Source: a virus. Taken from it: DNA of 64,000 nt. Shown piece by piece: positions 14,386 to 22,195 of the stretch. The translations under genes and the position numbers were made by a program. Location of the stretch: positions 1 through 64,000 of the IMG/VR virus record IMGVR_UViG_3300032307_000646; one strand, 5' to 3'. The notes beneath the pieces are model-generated. The model did no database searches and was not told where the DNA came from. It saw only the letters and a program-made list of their open reading frames with translations. Position 1 is the first letter of the stretch. Each line of letters opens with the position of its first letter.

Positions 14386-15039
14386 ATGGAAAGCGTAGAA
14401 AAAATTATCCAACTTTGGAACGAATTAGAAATCACCCACATTGACTTTGAGTTTACTTGTGGTGGTGATAGTATGAATGACACAACCCTTAATATCCACA
14501 AGGGCGAGGAAATCATTGAGAACGATGTTATCTCAACCTACTTTGACCACGAGGTCTATAACCGAGTAGAGTTCTATGTAAATTCCGATGGACACTATAT
14601 GGGTGAGAGTGGGAATGTACTGATTGAACTAAACGATGAGGGTGATGAGTTTAACTATATGAAGTCGGCTCAATCGGAGTGGTGTGAGAGAATTACAACT
14701 GATGTTGAAGTGGAACTTACTGATGAGGAAATTGAGTTCGTTAAGGAGTTCGTTAGGGATATAAATGGTGGTGATAACGAGAACCCAAACTTTAACTACA
14801 AAATGGACTTTATCATTAACCAAAAGCGTAAGGAACTGATTGATAGTATTGGTAGTAAGGTTAGTGAAGTTTGCGATAATTTCACACCCGAAATTGAGGG
14901 TGATGGCGAGGTGAATGATTGGTATTCATACACAACAAACGAAGATGATATTACCGATAGCGAAGTGGTTATCAAAGGTAATAAAATTATCGTGAGTGTA
15001 TCAAACGAATACTATGTCTATCAAGATAGTGATGATTAA
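14386..15039 (+). CDS. Hypothetical acidic 217-aa protein
   Basis: Very acidic. The opening ITHIDFEFTCGGDSMNDT recalls a family of phage/plasmid proteins with a GGGDS-type loop (DUF6878-like, weak). Acidic throughout, including VNDWYSYTTNEDDITDSE near the end. Single-gene unit. Confidence 0.7.
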   Translation: MESVEKIIQLWNELEITHIDFEFTCGGDSMNDTTLNIHKGEEIIENDVISTYFDHEVYNRVEFYVNSDGHYMGESGNVLIELNDEGDEFNYMKSAQSEWCERITTDVEVELTDEEIEFVKEFVRDINGGDNENPNFNYKMDFIINQKRKELIDSIGSKVSEVCDNFTPEIEGDGEVNDWYSYTTNEDDITDSEVVIKGNKIIVSVSNEYYVYQDSDD

Positions 15040-15040
15040 A

Positions 15041-15072
15041 TTTGGTCGGGAACTTTTTTATACATATCTTTG
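15041..15072 (+). promoter_or_regulatory. Host-type promoter
   Basis: TTTGGTCGGGAA at 15041, -7 TATCTTTG at 15065-15072. Confidence 0.85.
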
Positions 15073-15090
15073 AATTAAACAAATAAACAA

Positions 15091-15780
15091 ATGCAGATAG
15101 TAATTAACAATGTACCAACCGAATTTAATTTAGGTTGCCGTATGCTCAAAACCAAAGGTGGTGATTGTCCCTTTGATGAGTTACAAGATTTTTGGGAAGA
15201 AATCCAACCCTTAAACTTTAACGAGATAGCACAAATTCCTAACTTGGAACAAAGGCGAATTGCTTTATTGTTTCTTGGCTTGGAAAAAATGGTTGCAGAA
15301 GTGAAACCAACCTTGGTAAGCACCAAAACAATTAAGAAACAAACCACTTGGATAAACGAGCAAGGTGAGTTAGTTGAACACAAGTTTGATGATACCTACG
15401 AACTTTACAAAGTGAATGGTGAATACTTTAATCAAGGGGTGGATAATTGGCGAAAAATGGGTGATGCCTATTATGTTCGTTGCAAGGACACAAGCACCGA
15501 TAGAGAGTATCTTATTTGGGTGGACTTGAATAGTGTATGGAACATTAAATGTGAAAACGATAAAGAATTAAATCGTTGGAACTTTGATGCCAAAAAGATT
15601 GATGCTATTGATTGTATTGCTTGGACTATTCAAACCAATATCGCACAAGGTGGAATTGAAAAGATTGTAAGACAAGGTGATTGTATTATGATTAAACCAA
15701 AAGCGAAGTACGAAACACTTGGTAGAGAAAGACATTTGAGTAAACAAGAATATCTTAAACTACTTGTAGCAGAGAGTTAA
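15091..15780 (+). CDS. Hypothetical 229-aa protein
   Basis: Soluble protein, one of the larger ones in the array (MQIVINNVPTEFNLGCRML...). The centre is aromatic (YELYKVNGEYFNQGVDNW). No family recognised. Followed by a GAAA-loop terminator. Confidence 0.75.
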   Translation: MQIVINNVPTEFNLGCRMLKTKGGDCPFDELQDFWEEIQPLNFNEIAQIPNLEQRRIALLFLGLEKMVAEVKPTLVSTKTIKKQTTWINEQGELVEHKFDDTYELYKVNGEYFNQGVDNWRKMGDAYYVRCKDTSTDREYLIWVDLNSVWNIKCENDKELNRWNFDAKKIDAIDCIAWTIQTNIAQGGIEKIVRQGDCIMIKPKAKYETLGRERHLSKQEYLKLLVAES

Positions 15781-15783
15781 GGG

Positions 15784-15809
15784 GTGGGGAGAAATCCCCA
15801 CTTTTTTTT
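15784..15809 (+). terminator. Terminator
   Basis: GTGGGGA, loop GAAA, TCCCCAC, eight T. Confidence 0.9.
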
Positions 15810-15818
15810 CGCGAATTT

Positions 15819-15861
15819 TGATCAATTTATTTGCACAAGAACTTTTTTATACTTATCTTTG
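15819..15861 (+). promoter_or_regulatory. Host-type promoter with upstream TGATCAA box
   Basis: TTTGCACAAGAA at 15830, -7 TATCTTTG at 15854-15861; TGATCAA at 15819 starts exactly 11 nt before TTTG. Confidence 0.85.
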
Positions 15862-15886
15862 AAGTATAATTAAACAAATAGATATT

Positions 15887-16183
15887 ATGAGTGTAACTAC
15901 ACAAACCCAAGCAAAGGAAGTGGTACAAAATGTAACCGACTACCTAAACTCATTCAGCAACAAGAACAAAGAGTTTATCGCTGAAATGAATCGCGAACAC
16001 CGAACTTTACAACAAGGCTTTACCAAACTATGTATTGAGTGGTTGGAGAATTGTGCCAGTGAAGATTATAATTTTGACGGCAGGAACGAAGCGAGTCACA
16101 ATGTATCGAAAGAACTTGTTGAGGGCTTTCGTGATGCCAAAGGAACGATGAGTAACCCGAGCGAGTGGTTACCTTGTATTTAG
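15887..16183 (+). CDS. Conserved phage-type 98-aa protein
   Basis: Contains NREHRTLQQGFTKLCIEWLE and DGRNEASHNVSKEL, a helical pattern I recognise from small phage proteins of unknown function. Single-gene unit between promoter and terminator. Confidence 0.7.
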   Translation: MSVTTQTQAKEVVQNVTDYLNSFSNKNKEFIAEMNREHRTLQQGFTKLCIEWLENCASEDYNFDGRNEASHNVSKELVEGFRDAKGTMSNPSEWLPCI

Positions 16184-16208
16184 GAATCTGTTTTGTTCAT
16201 ACATAAAG

Positions 16209-16237
16209 AGGGGATGCAGAAATGTATCCCTTTTTTT
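16209..16237 (+). terminator. Terminator
   Basis: GGGATGCA, loop GAAA, TGTATCCC, seven T. Confidence 0.9.
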
Positions 16238-16287
16238 ATGGTCCATAGATCCCTAGTAAAAAAAATCGAAAAAAAAACTATAGAAAA

Positions 16288-16319
16288 CTTGCACAGTAAA
16301 CTTTATTACATTACATTTG
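16288..16319 (+). promoter_or_regulatory. Host-type promoter
   Basis: CTTGCACAGTAA at 16288, -7 TACATTTG at 16312-16319. Confidence 0.85.
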
Positions 16320-16346
16320 TACTATAAAACAATTAAATAATTTATT

Positions 16347-17189
16347 ATGAAAAAACCTAATGTATCTATCAAGAGTGTGAAAATGGTAAACGGTTTGCCA
16401 GAGTTCACTGTAATCATCAGACCTACCACATGGAAAGGTTTACTTTATTGGGGTATCGGACAAACCGATGACATTCGTAACCTAACCCACGTTAACGAAG
16501 ATTTTAAGGGGTTAAACCGAGATGCTGTACAGCCACATAAAGGAGTTGTTGGAAAGGCAATCATGAAAAATGGTTTTGCGGGTGGTATCGCGGTCGTTAT
16601 CTACAAAAACAAACTTTATCGTATCGATGGTAATCACCGAGCAGAGTATTTAGGAGACAGCAAATATCCTATCAGATTTTCTTATCGTTATGTTGAAACT
16701 TTTGAAGAGTTGGTGAGCATCATGATTGAGTTTAACGACTCAGCAAAAAATTGGAAACTTGAGCGTTACATCAGCACTTACGCATCAACAGGTTCTGAGG
16801 CTTACACTTTGGTTCAAAAGTTGAGCAAAGAGCAAGGTATCACACCATCATGCACAGCCGCGTTAATTGCTAACGTACCAATCGGAACAGCAAAAACGCA
16901 AATCAGACGCGGTACTTTGAAATTAAATGGTAGCGAAGATGCCGCAACCGAAAGAGTTACACAAGCAGCACTATTCTTAGAAGCGTTTGGACAAAAAGAC
17001 CAAAGGTCAGCAGAAGGTTTTATCCGCTTCATCAGAACTATTCCGTTTGTTGAGTTTATGGCAATATCCAAAAAGTTGGCAAAGAGAGCGTATAAACTTC
17101 GCCACGAGGAGAACTTCTTTATCTCAAAGGGTACAGCAGATGCCAAAGATTTTGATGAGTTGTTCACCGAAGCGTATAGAACAATCTAA
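16347..17189 (+). CDS. ParB-like domain protein
   Basis: A 280-aa protein whose centre (YRIDGNHRAEYLGDSKYPI, about residues 92-110) matches the ParB/sulfiredoxin-like catalytic loop, normally GxHR with DG before it. A helical C-terminal region follows. ParB-like phage proteins include nucleases and CTPases; the activity here is unknown. It is the longest gene of the early array and has its own promoter and terminator, so it may be a strongly expressed early product. Confidence 0.75.
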   Translation: MKKPNVSIKSVKMVNGLPEFTVIIRPTTWKGLLYWGIGQTDDIRNLTHVNEDFKGLNRDAVQPHKGVVGKAIMKNGFAGGIAVVIYKNKLYRIDGNHRAEYLGDSKYPIRFSYRYVETFEELVSIMIEFNDSAKNWKLERYISTYASTGSEAYTLVQKLSKEQGITPSCTAALIANVPIGTAKTQIRRGTLKLNGSEDAATERVTQAALFLEAFGQKDQRSAEGFIRFIRTIPFVEFMAISKKLAKRAYKLRHEENFFISKGTADAKDFDELFTEAYRTI

Positions 17190-17195
17190 TTGAAG

Positions 17196-17226
17196 AAAGG
17201 GGATGGAAACGTCCCCTTTTTTATTT
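17196..17226 (+). terminator. Terminator
   Basis: AAGGGGA, 8-nt loop, TCCCCTT, T run. Confidence 0.85.
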
Positions 17227-17235
17227 TAAAGAAAT

Positions 17236-17278
17236 TGATCAATTTACTTGCATGGTAAAGTTTTTTACATTATCTTTG
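17236..17278 (+). promoter_or_regulatory. Host-type promoter with upstream TGATCAA box
   Basis: CTTGCATGGTAA at 17247, -7 TATCTTTG at 17271-17278; TGATCAA at 17236, 11 nt before. Confidence 0.85.
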
Positions 17279-17297
17279 AATTAACAAATTAAACAAG

Positions 17298-17561
17298 ATG
17301 AAAGTATTAAACAGAGACGAGATGATGACATGGCTTACTAGCAAAGGAGTTAATGTTATCGGCACCACCGAACAATTCTATGGTGAAGGTGAAGGCAAAG
17401 GTATATGGGTATCAGGCGAGGATAGTCCCTTGTTCAGTTACTACCGCGAAAGCTGGTACAATTCACATGGGGTTGAACCTAAACTGAATGAACAAACCGA
17501 AAAGCGTGGTTGGTATTATGAATGGCATGATGCGGGCACAATGATGATTTGGCCAATATAA
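17298..17561 (+). CDS. Hypothetical 87-aa protein
   Basis: Aromatic, with KGIWVSGEDSPLFSYYR and RGWYYEWHDAGTMMIW. The pattern looks conserved but I cannot name a family. Single-gene unit. Confidence 0.7.
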   Translation: MKVLNRDEMMTWLTSKGVNVIGTTEQFYGEGEGKGIWVSGEDSPLFSYYRESWYNSHGVEPKLNEQTEKRGWYYEWHDAGTMMIWPI

Positions 17562-17579
17562 AAAAAACTTGTAGAAAAG

Positions 17580-17611
17580 TTTGGTCAGTAATTTTTTTAT
17601 CATTACATTTG
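17580..17611 (+). promoter_or_regulatory. Host-type promoter
   Basis: TTTGGTCAGTAA at 17580, -7 TACATTTG at 17604-17611. Confidence 0.85.
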
Positions 17612-17634
17612 ATATAACAATTAAATTAGTAGTT

Positions 17635-18174
17635 ATGAAAAAGAAAAATCTAAATGCTTCGATTTTAAAATCGAGATATCTTTTGCACCAAACAAAAGAT
17701 TTACGTCAGTACCGAGTTGCTGATTACAGACCTTTATTCTTTATCTCATTGTTCGTTAACACCATTGTTCTTTTAAGTGCTTTCAGTTCAGAGCCAAAGG
17801 TTGTAACCGAATACAAGACCATTGTAAAGGAGACACTCATAAGTGATAAGGTTGATGATATTGAATTGAATGATGATGCTATCCTTAAAGAGTTGATAGA
17901 CCAAGGTTGTGTATTGCCGAATGTTGCACTTGCTCAATTTAAGATTGAGAGCCAACACTTCAAATCATCTATTTGCAAGGAGAACAAGAACATCGCTGGT
18001 ATCAAGACAAGCCGAAGCGAATATGTTGCAGGAAAGAATCGCGAACATTGTGTTTACAAGACCTATCGTGATTGTATTAAAGATTACATTCGTATTCAGA
18101 ATCGCTACCTTGAAAACATAGACGGGCGATATGCCGAGGACGGGCAATATGTTGCTTTGGTAAAAAAAATGTAG
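17635..18174 (+). CDS. Membrane-anchored glucosaminidase-like protein
   Basis: A 179-aa protein with one N-terminal membrane anchor (about residues 33-51, LFFISLFVNTIVLLSAF) and a C-terminal domain resembling FlgJ/Bax-type glucosaminidases: VALAQFKIESQHFKS carries the probable catalytic Glu, followed by NIAGIK, a CVYKTYRDCIKDYI segment and GRYAEDGQYVALV. Such enzymes cut peptidoglycan glycan strands. In the early block it may remodel the cell wall during infection rather than lyse the cell; that is inference. Confidence 0.75.
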   Translation: MKKKNLNASILKSRYLLHQTKDLRQYRVADYRPLFFISLFVNTIVLLSAFSSEPKVVTEYKTIVKETLISDKVDDIELNDDAILKELIDQGCVLPNVALAQFKIESQHFKSSICKENKNIAGIKTSRSEYVAGKNREHCVYKTYRDCIKDYIRIQNRYLENIDGRYAEDGQYVALVKKM

Positions 18175-18179
18175 AAAAG

Positions 18180-18211
18180 TTTGGTCGGTAACTTTAATAT
18201 ACATATATTTA
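18180..18211 (+). promoter_or_regulatory. Host-type promoter
   Basis: TTTGGTCGGTAA at 18180, -7 TATATTTA at 18204-18211. Confidence 0.8.
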
Positions 18212-18230
18212 CAATAACAAATTAAACGTT

Positions 18231-18527
18231 ATGAAAAAGTTAGTATTATTAGTTGCTTTGTCTTTGTCGGGTTTATCGTATGGACAAGCGTGGGAAAATT
18301 CGGGTGCGAACAATACCGTCTACATGGGACAAGACGAGAACAACTACCCAATCTATAAGAATGTCAATCCATTCGAATCGTTGGGTTCAAAGATTGCGAT
18401 GAGTACCCTTGTAAGCGGAATTGGCGCTTTCATTACTTATATCATTGTTGATAGGAGAAAGGAGCGCAAGGCACAAGAGTTGGAGCAAGAGCAACACCCT
18501 TTAATTCAAGAGAACGTGGAGATTTAA
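18231..18527 (+). CDS. Exported membrane protein with C-terminal charged tail
   Basis: A 98-aa protein with a signal peptide (MKKLVLLVALSLSGLSYG) and a second hydrophobic span near residues 55-72 (IAMSTLVSGIGAFITYIIV) followed by a charged tail DRRKERKAQELEQEQ. The topology suits an envelope-spanning accessory protein, possibly spanin-like, but it is not diagnostic. It directly follows the glucosaminidase-like gene with its own promoter. Confidence 0.65.
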   Translation: MKKLVLLVALSLSGLSYGQAWENSGANNTVYMGQDENNYPIYKNVNPFESLGSKIAMSTLVSGIGAFITYIIVDRRKERKAQELEQEQHPLIQENVEI

Positions 18528-18543
18528 TCCACGTTTTTTTTTT
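18513..18543 (+). terminator. Terminator overlapping a stop codon
   Basis: AACGTGGA, loop, TCCACGTT, T run; the loop contains the TAA of the gene ending at 18527. Confidence 0.85.
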
Positions 18544-18551
18544 GCAAAAAA

Positions 18552-18583
18552 CTTGCATGGTAATTTTATTTATATTATCTTTG
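18552..18583 (+). promoter_or_regulatory. Host-type promoter
   Basis: CTTGCATGGTAA at 18552, -7 TATCTTTG at 18576-18583. Confidence 0.85.
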
Positions 18584-18604
18584 AAGTAACAAAAACAATT
18601 AAAC

Positions 18605-18850
18605 ATGAATATAGTAGATTTTTTACAAGCAAAACCAAAGGTTAGTTACCGCTACGAGGACGGGACAACCAAAGAGTGGGAGTTTCGCTGGAGTGGAATG
18701 TTCGGACAAGGATATTACCGATTGACCAAGAATGGTCGCAGACACCCGATGAGTTATTTTAGAGTACCAAGACAAGTGTACAATGACTACATGGACGGCT
18801 ATTGTAAGTTGGTGGAAGAAAAAAAAGATATAGAAAAATTTGCACAATAA
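18605..18850 (+). CDS. Hypothetical aromatic 81-aa protein
   Basis: Rich in Tyr, Phe and Trp (EWEFRWSGMFGQGYYRL), no family recognised. The stop lies inside the next promoter. Confidence 0.7.
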   Translation: MNIVDFLQAKPKVSYRYEDGTTKEWEFRWSGMFGQGYYRLTKNGRRHPMSYFRVPRQVYNDYMDGYCKLVEEKKDIEKFAQ

Positions 18851-18870
18851 CTTTTTTATACTTATCTTTG
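18839..18870 (+). promoter_or_regulatory. Host-type promoter
   Basis: TTTGCACAATAA at 18839, overlapping the upstream stop; -7 TATCTTTG at 18863-18870. Confidence 0.85.
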
Positions 18871-18889
18871 AAGTAACAAAATAAACAAT

Positions 18890-19270
18890 ATGAACAATCC
18901 ATTTTCAAGACCGCAAGCGGGAGCCTACAAACCATATTTGGTAGAGGCATTAAACAAAGTAGGTAGAACCACTGAAGCAGATGAGTTCGCCAAAGGTAAT
19001 ATGAAACTTGCAATCTTGTCAAGTGTTACGGGTGGAGTACGATTATTCCCCGAGTTGAATGAAGTTTGTGCCAACGCACTTAACGAACTTGACACTATTG
19101 ATGAGAATGTGCGTTACTACTTTTGGGGTTTGTCCAACGGACAATTCGGAGTGGCTTCAAGCAACGGAGCATATGTCTATGACCCAACCGATGTGAAAGC
19201 AGTTGAGTATGTCAAGACCCAAGTTGAGTTGAGTGATAATGAAATCATCCAACCATTTTTTAGCAATTGA
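18890..19270 (+). CDS. Hypothetical 126-aa protein
   Basis: Starts MNNPFSRPQAGAYKPYLVEAL; the segment KVGRTTEADEFAKGN and a later FGVASSNGAYVYD are the clearest landmarks. No family recognised. Ends before a terminator. Confidence 0.7.
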   Translation: MNNPFSRPQAGAYKPYLVEALNKVGRTTEADEFAKGNMKLAILSSVTGGVRLFPELNEVCANALNELDTIDENVRYYFWGLSNGQFGVASSNGAYVYDPTDVKAVEYVKTQVELSDNEIIQPFFSN

Positions 19271-19289
19271 TTTGTTTTTCATAATTGGA

Positions 19290-19321
19290 AAGTGGGGGGC
19301 GAAAGTTCCCCATTTTTTTTT
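19290..19321 (+). terminator. Terminator
   Basis: TGGGGGGC, loop GAAA, GTTCCCCA, nine T. Confidence 0.85.
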
Positions 19322-19330
19322 GTAAAAAAA

Positions 19331-19362
19331 TTTGGTCAGTAAAGTTTTTTATACTATCTTTG
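19331..19362 (+). promoter_or_regulatory. Host-type promoter
   Basis: TTTGGTCAGTAA at 19331, -7 TATCTTTG at 19355-19362; 4 nt before the next ATG. Confidence 0.85.
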
Positions 19363-19366
19363 AATT

Positions 19367-19576
19367 ATGAAAAACAAAACAAGATACGATGTAATCAGTC
19401 CCGATGGGTTCAGCATTCATCACAGCGACACCTACGCAACCAAAGAGGATGCAAGGAACGCGTTTTTTGATTGGAAGAAACGATTTGAATCACAAGGGTA
19501 TTATTCATCCAACAACGGACGAATCCCTTTGAGTGAGTTAGAAAATCATTGTAGAATTATAGAAGTAGAGATATGA
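19367..19576 (+). CDS. Hypothetical 69-aa protein
   Basis: Contains SPDGFSIHHSDTYATKEDAR and FDWKKRFESQGYYSSNNGRI, a pattern common in small phage proteins of unknown function. Near-leaderless. Overlaps the next gene by ATGA. Confidence 0.7.
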   Translation: MKNKTRYDVISPDGFSIHHSDTYATKEDARNAFFDWKKRFESQGYYSSNNGRIPLSELENHCRIIEVEI

Positions 19577-19770
19577 AAAATTATTATGTGACAATTATGT
19601 CAATTGACCCGAATGACCACTATGGTCGTGAGCAAGGTGATGATAGCCAGAAGTATGGTTATGATGTTCAAGCCAGAGATAAGAACCATGCCAGCGAGGT
19701 TGGTGTTGAGCAGTTCAAAAATCAGCATGGTGATTTACCAATCTTTTGGGTAAAAGTTTCTGAAGATTAA
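19573..19770 (+). CDS. Hypothetical 65-aa protein
   Basis: Soluble protein ending LPIFWVKVSED; contains the segment DKNHASEVGVEQFKNQHG. No family recognised. Translationally coupled to the gene upstream. Confidence 0.7.
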   Translation: MKNYYVTIMSIDPNDHYGREQGDDSQKYGYDVQARDKNHASEVGVEQFKNQHGDLPIFWVKVSED

Positions 19771-19802
19771 TTTGGTCAGTAAAGTTTTTTATGTTATCTT
19801 TG
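19771..19802 (+). promoter_or_regulatory. Host-type promoter
   Basis: TTTGGTCAGTAA at 19771, -7 TATCTTTG at 19795-19802. Confidence 0.85.
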
Positions 19803-19821
19803 AAGTAACAAAATAAACAAG

Positions 19822-20034
19822 ATGAAAAAAATTATTGCTTTTTTTAAACGTGGGTTCGAGGACTTGGGTTATGCTTACTACAACCAACTTTATTTATATG
19901 ACTGCAAACTTTATTTGGGTTATGTAGTTGTAAGAAACGAGAGGTTTTTTTGGATACCAACATACAAACGTGTAGCGGTTTGTTGTGACAAAGAGGAGTT
20001 AAATCAAACTTTAAAATTTTTGCGAGAAAATTAG
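19822..20034 (+). CDS. Hypothetical 70-aa protein
   Basis: Basic, Tyr-rich (GYAYYNQLYLYDCKLYLGYV), no clear membrane span. No family recognised. The next promoter overlaps its stop. Confidence 0.7.
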   Translation: MKKIIAFFKRGFEDLGYAYYNQLYLYDCKLYLGYVVVRNERFFWIPTYKRVAVCCDKEELNQTLKFLREN

Positions 20035-20062
20035 GTCAGTAAACTTTTTTATGTTATCTTTG
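20031..20062 (+). promoter_or_regulatory. Host-type promoter, degenerate -33
   Basis: TTAGGTCAGTAA at 20031 (TTAG instead of TTTG), -7 TATCTTTG at 20055-20062. The substitution coincides with the upstream TAG stop. Confidence 0.75.
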
Positions 20063-20081
20063 AAGTAACAAAATAAACGAG

Positions 20082-20294
20082 ATGAACGAAGCAATAGAAT
20101 TAAAGCACCGCCTTGCAATGATCGAGGACGACCTAAAAGTTATTAGAGCATTTATCTATGAGCAGGGGTTGAATGAAACATTCCAAAAGCCGACACCAAT
20201 GGCTGACGAGTGTTGGACGCACCTAAACAATATAGAGATTGCTTGTGACCTATCAAATGAGGAATGTTTGAGTTGGAAATTATTTTCAAAATAA
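20082..20294 (+). CDS. Hypothetical 70-aa helical protein
   Basis: Starts with a likely coiled coil (NEAIELKHRLAMIEDDLKVI). No family recognised. Single-gene unit. Confidence 0.7.
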   Translation: MNEAIELKHRLAMIEDDLKVIRAFIYEQGLNETFQKPTPMADECWTHLNNIEIACDLSNEECLSWKLFSK

Positions 20295-20326
20295 TTTGGT
20301 CAGTAAACTTTTTTTCATTATCTTTG
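20295..20326 (+). promoter_or_regulatory. Host-type promoter
   Basis: TTTGGTCAGTAA at 20295, -7 TATCTTTG at 20319-20326. Confidence 0.85.
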
Positions 20327-20350
20327 AAGTAACAAAATAAACAAAGAGTT

Positions 20351-20683
20351 ATGGCAAAGCGAATCCAATTTTCAGAAGTAAAGACCCGTCTTGAAGTTTC
20401 AAGTCGTGGTGGTGGAATAGAAATAGACCTAACGCGTTTCGGGTTCAAGGGTGAATTTATGTCAGCGTATCAAAACTATTTGGGTGGTGGCTTGTTGGGT
20501 AAAGTTTGTGCCAACGATACAATCCGAGCGTACAACAAACCTTGCACACCAAAACAAGCGGAGAAGTTAGACAAGATAGCGGAGCGTTTAAAACAATACT
20601 ATCATTTGTTGACTAACCCCGACACCGAGTGGGAAGGTAGCAGTTACGAGGCGAATCAATTAAGACCCGAATCAAGTTTTTAA
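20351..20683 (+). CDS. Hypothetical 110-aa protein
   Basis: Basic start (MAKRIQFSEVKTRLEV), then a Gly-rich stretch (YQNYLGGGLLGKVCAND) and a helical C-terminus. No family recognised. Confidence 0.7.
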   Translation: MAKRIQFSEVKTRLEVSSRGGGIEIDLTRFGFKGEFMSAYQNYLGGGLLGKVCANDTIRAYNKPCTPKQAEKLDKIAERLKQYYHLLTNPDTEWEGSSYEANQLRPESSF

Positions 20684-20701
20684 AAAAAAGTTTGTAAAAA
20701 A

Positions 20702-20733
20702 CTTGCGTGGTAAATTTATTTACCTTATCTTTG
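20702..20733 (+). promoter_or_regulatory. Host-type promoter
   Basis: CTTGCGTGGTAA at 20702, -7 TATCTTTG at 20726-20733, preceded by TTTGTAAAAAA. Confidence 0.85.
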
Positions 20734-20755
20734 AAGTATCAAAAAACAATTAAAC

Positions 20756-21061
20756 ATGGCAACAAAATCACAAGAAATTAGAACAGCGTTCGGGTTACTA
20801 ATCTATAAGGGTGACTACGAGGGAGCACAATGGTCAATCACTGGGTTTCCAAAGGACGAGCAGTTAGCACGTCATTTTGAATCAGCATACGACTTTGAGG
20901 ATTGTATCAAACGCAATGTAAATTGTAGTGGTATAGAGTTCGATAGCGAGTTTAGTCAGTTCTTTGCATACGCCAAGACCAAAGCGAGATTGGTATCGTT
21001 CGCCAAGCAGATTGAGAAGCACTTTGCAAAGGCGAAAGCGATGACAGAAAAAATGTATTAA
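20756..21061 (+). CDS. Hypothetical 101-aa protein
   Basis: Soluble helical protein (MATKSQEIRTAFGLLIYKGD...; ends KAKAMTEKMY). No family recognised. Confidence 0.7.
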   Translation: MATKSQEIRTAFGLLIYKGDYEGAQWSITGFPKDEQLARHFESAYDFEDCIKRNVNCSGIEFDSEFSQFFAYAKTKARLVSFAKQIEKHFAKAKAMTEKMY

Positions 21062-21065
21062 AAAG

Positions 21066-21097
21066 TTTGCACAAGAACTTTTTTATACTTATCTTTG
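21066..21097 (+). promoter_or_regulatory. Host-type promoter
   Basis: TTTGCACAAGAA at 21066, -7 TATCTTTG at 21090-21097. Confidence 0.85.
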
Positions 21098-21118
21098 AAG
21101 TATCAAAACAATTAAGCG

Positions 21119-21439
21119 ATGGAAAATTTTAATCAAGTATGTGTTTGGGAAGGCACGGTTGTCGGAGCAGACGATATCAAAACTTTTGAAGATTGGGTTC
21201 AAGATGTTTGGGGAGTACGCGCAAAGTATTGCGAAGAAGTATTAACCTTACCAACACCAGGAGTAGAGGGAACAGGTGGAAGAAACGATTTGTTCTTTCG
21301 TATCCACGATGAGGATATCCAAAAGTTCGCAGTACCACGCATCAGTATCGGTGTTCGTTGGTGGGAAGATGTTTTGGGTAATGGTAATGAGGAATTGTAC
21401 CCACAAGGAATTTTGGAAAAATATCCAAAAACTTGGTAA
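21119..21439 (+). CDS. Conserved phage-type 106-aa protein
   Basis: The segment GGRNDLFFRIHDEDIQKF followed by RISIGVRWWEDVL is a pattern I recognise from phage and plasmid hypothetical proteins. Function unknown. Confidence 0.7.
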   Translation: MENFNQVCVWEGTVVGADDIKTFEDWVQDVWGVRAKYCEEVLTLPTPGVEGTGGRNDLFFRIHDEDIQKFAVPRISIGVRWWEDVLGNGNEELYPQGILEKYPKTW

Positions 21440-21444
21440 AAAAG

Positions 21445-21476
21445 TTTGGTTGGTAAATAAATTTGTTTTATCTTTG
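21445..21476 (+). promoter_or_regulatory. Host-type promoter
   Basis: TTTGGTTGGTAA at 21445, -7 TATCTTTG at 21469-21476; spacer AATAAATTTGTTT lacks the usual T-run. Confidence 0.8.
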
Positions 21477-21499
21477 TTCAACACAAAACAAACAAGTAT

Positions 21500-21811
21500 A
21501 TGCAACAAATGTTTTTAAACATCAGAAAGAAAATGGGGTATGTTCCGATGGAAGAATACCTACGAGAAAAAGAAAATGCTCAAATTTCAAGTATAAGAGA
21601 TTTTGAGAGAGTAATTCACATATTGAGTTCATCAGTACACGAAGCCCATATCCAAACGGCAGAGAAGTGTTTTGAGGTATTCAAGAACAAGTGGAACGGC
21701 TTATCTTCGGAGATAATGTCCTATAACACCCTAATCTTTGAAAACGAGAGAGAAAAGGTGTTAAACCGACTACCGAAGATTAAAGAGAGTGTTAGGTTGT
21801 TGCTGACTTGA
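21500..21811 (+). CDS. Hypothetical helical 103-aa protein
   Basis: Mostly helical and charged (ISSIRDFERVIHILSSSVHE; NEREKVLNRLPKIKESVR). No family recognised. Terminator follows. Confidence 0.7.
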   Translation: MQQMFLNIRKKMGYVPMEEYLREKENAQISSIRDFERVIHILSSSVHEAHIQTAEKCFEVFKNKWNGLSSEIMSYNTLIFENEREKVLNRLPKIKESVRLLLT

Positions 21812-21831
21812 TACTTGTTTAATTGTGGAGA

Positions 21832-21861
21832 AGGGGAGCAGAAATGCTCCTCTTTTTTTTG
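21832..21861 (+). terminator. Terminator
   Basis: GGAGCA, loop GAAA, TGCTCC, eight T. Confidence 0.85.
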
Positions 21862-21868
21862 TAAAAAA

Positions 21869-21900
21869 CTTGGTCAGTAACTTTTTTACACCTACCTTTG
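21869..21900 (+). promoter_or_regulatory. Host-type promoter
   Basis: CTTGGTCAGTAA at 21869, -7 TACCTTTG at 21893-21900, 4 nt before the next ATG; preceded by TTTGTAAAAAA. Confidence 0.85.
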
Positions 21901-21904
21901 TACT

Positions 21905-22195
21905 ATGGAAAAGAAAGAAGGACGTATTCAGTTTATCGAGAATCAGTTGGAACTGATTAAGGATAGAGTTTGTGAGATTAAGGGAGAATTAACGACACTT
22001 GATTTCCAAATGGAGTTGAGCAAAATTGATGCTAGGTTGTATCGTATGAAGCGTAAAACCTTTATGTATGAATTGGAGTTGCTTGACAAGAAAGTTGGTA
22101 ACCTAAACGCAGAGATTGAAATCTTAAACCTATTTAGAGAAATTGGTATTGAGGTGGAAGAACATTCGGACGAAGAAGAAAGAATCGCAAAATGA
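21905..22195 (+). CDS. Coiled-coil 96-aa protein
   Basis: Predicted as almost entirely coiled coil (IQFIENQLELIKDRVCEIKG; YELELLDKKVGNLNAEIEIL). Possibly a phage protein that binds a host factor through helices; unassigned. Overlaps the next gene by ATGA. Confidence 0.7.
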   Translation: MEKKEGRIQFIENQLELIKDRVCEIKGELTTLDFQMELSKIDARLYRMKRKTFMYELELLDKKVGNLNAEIEILNLFREIGIEVEEHSDEEERIAK

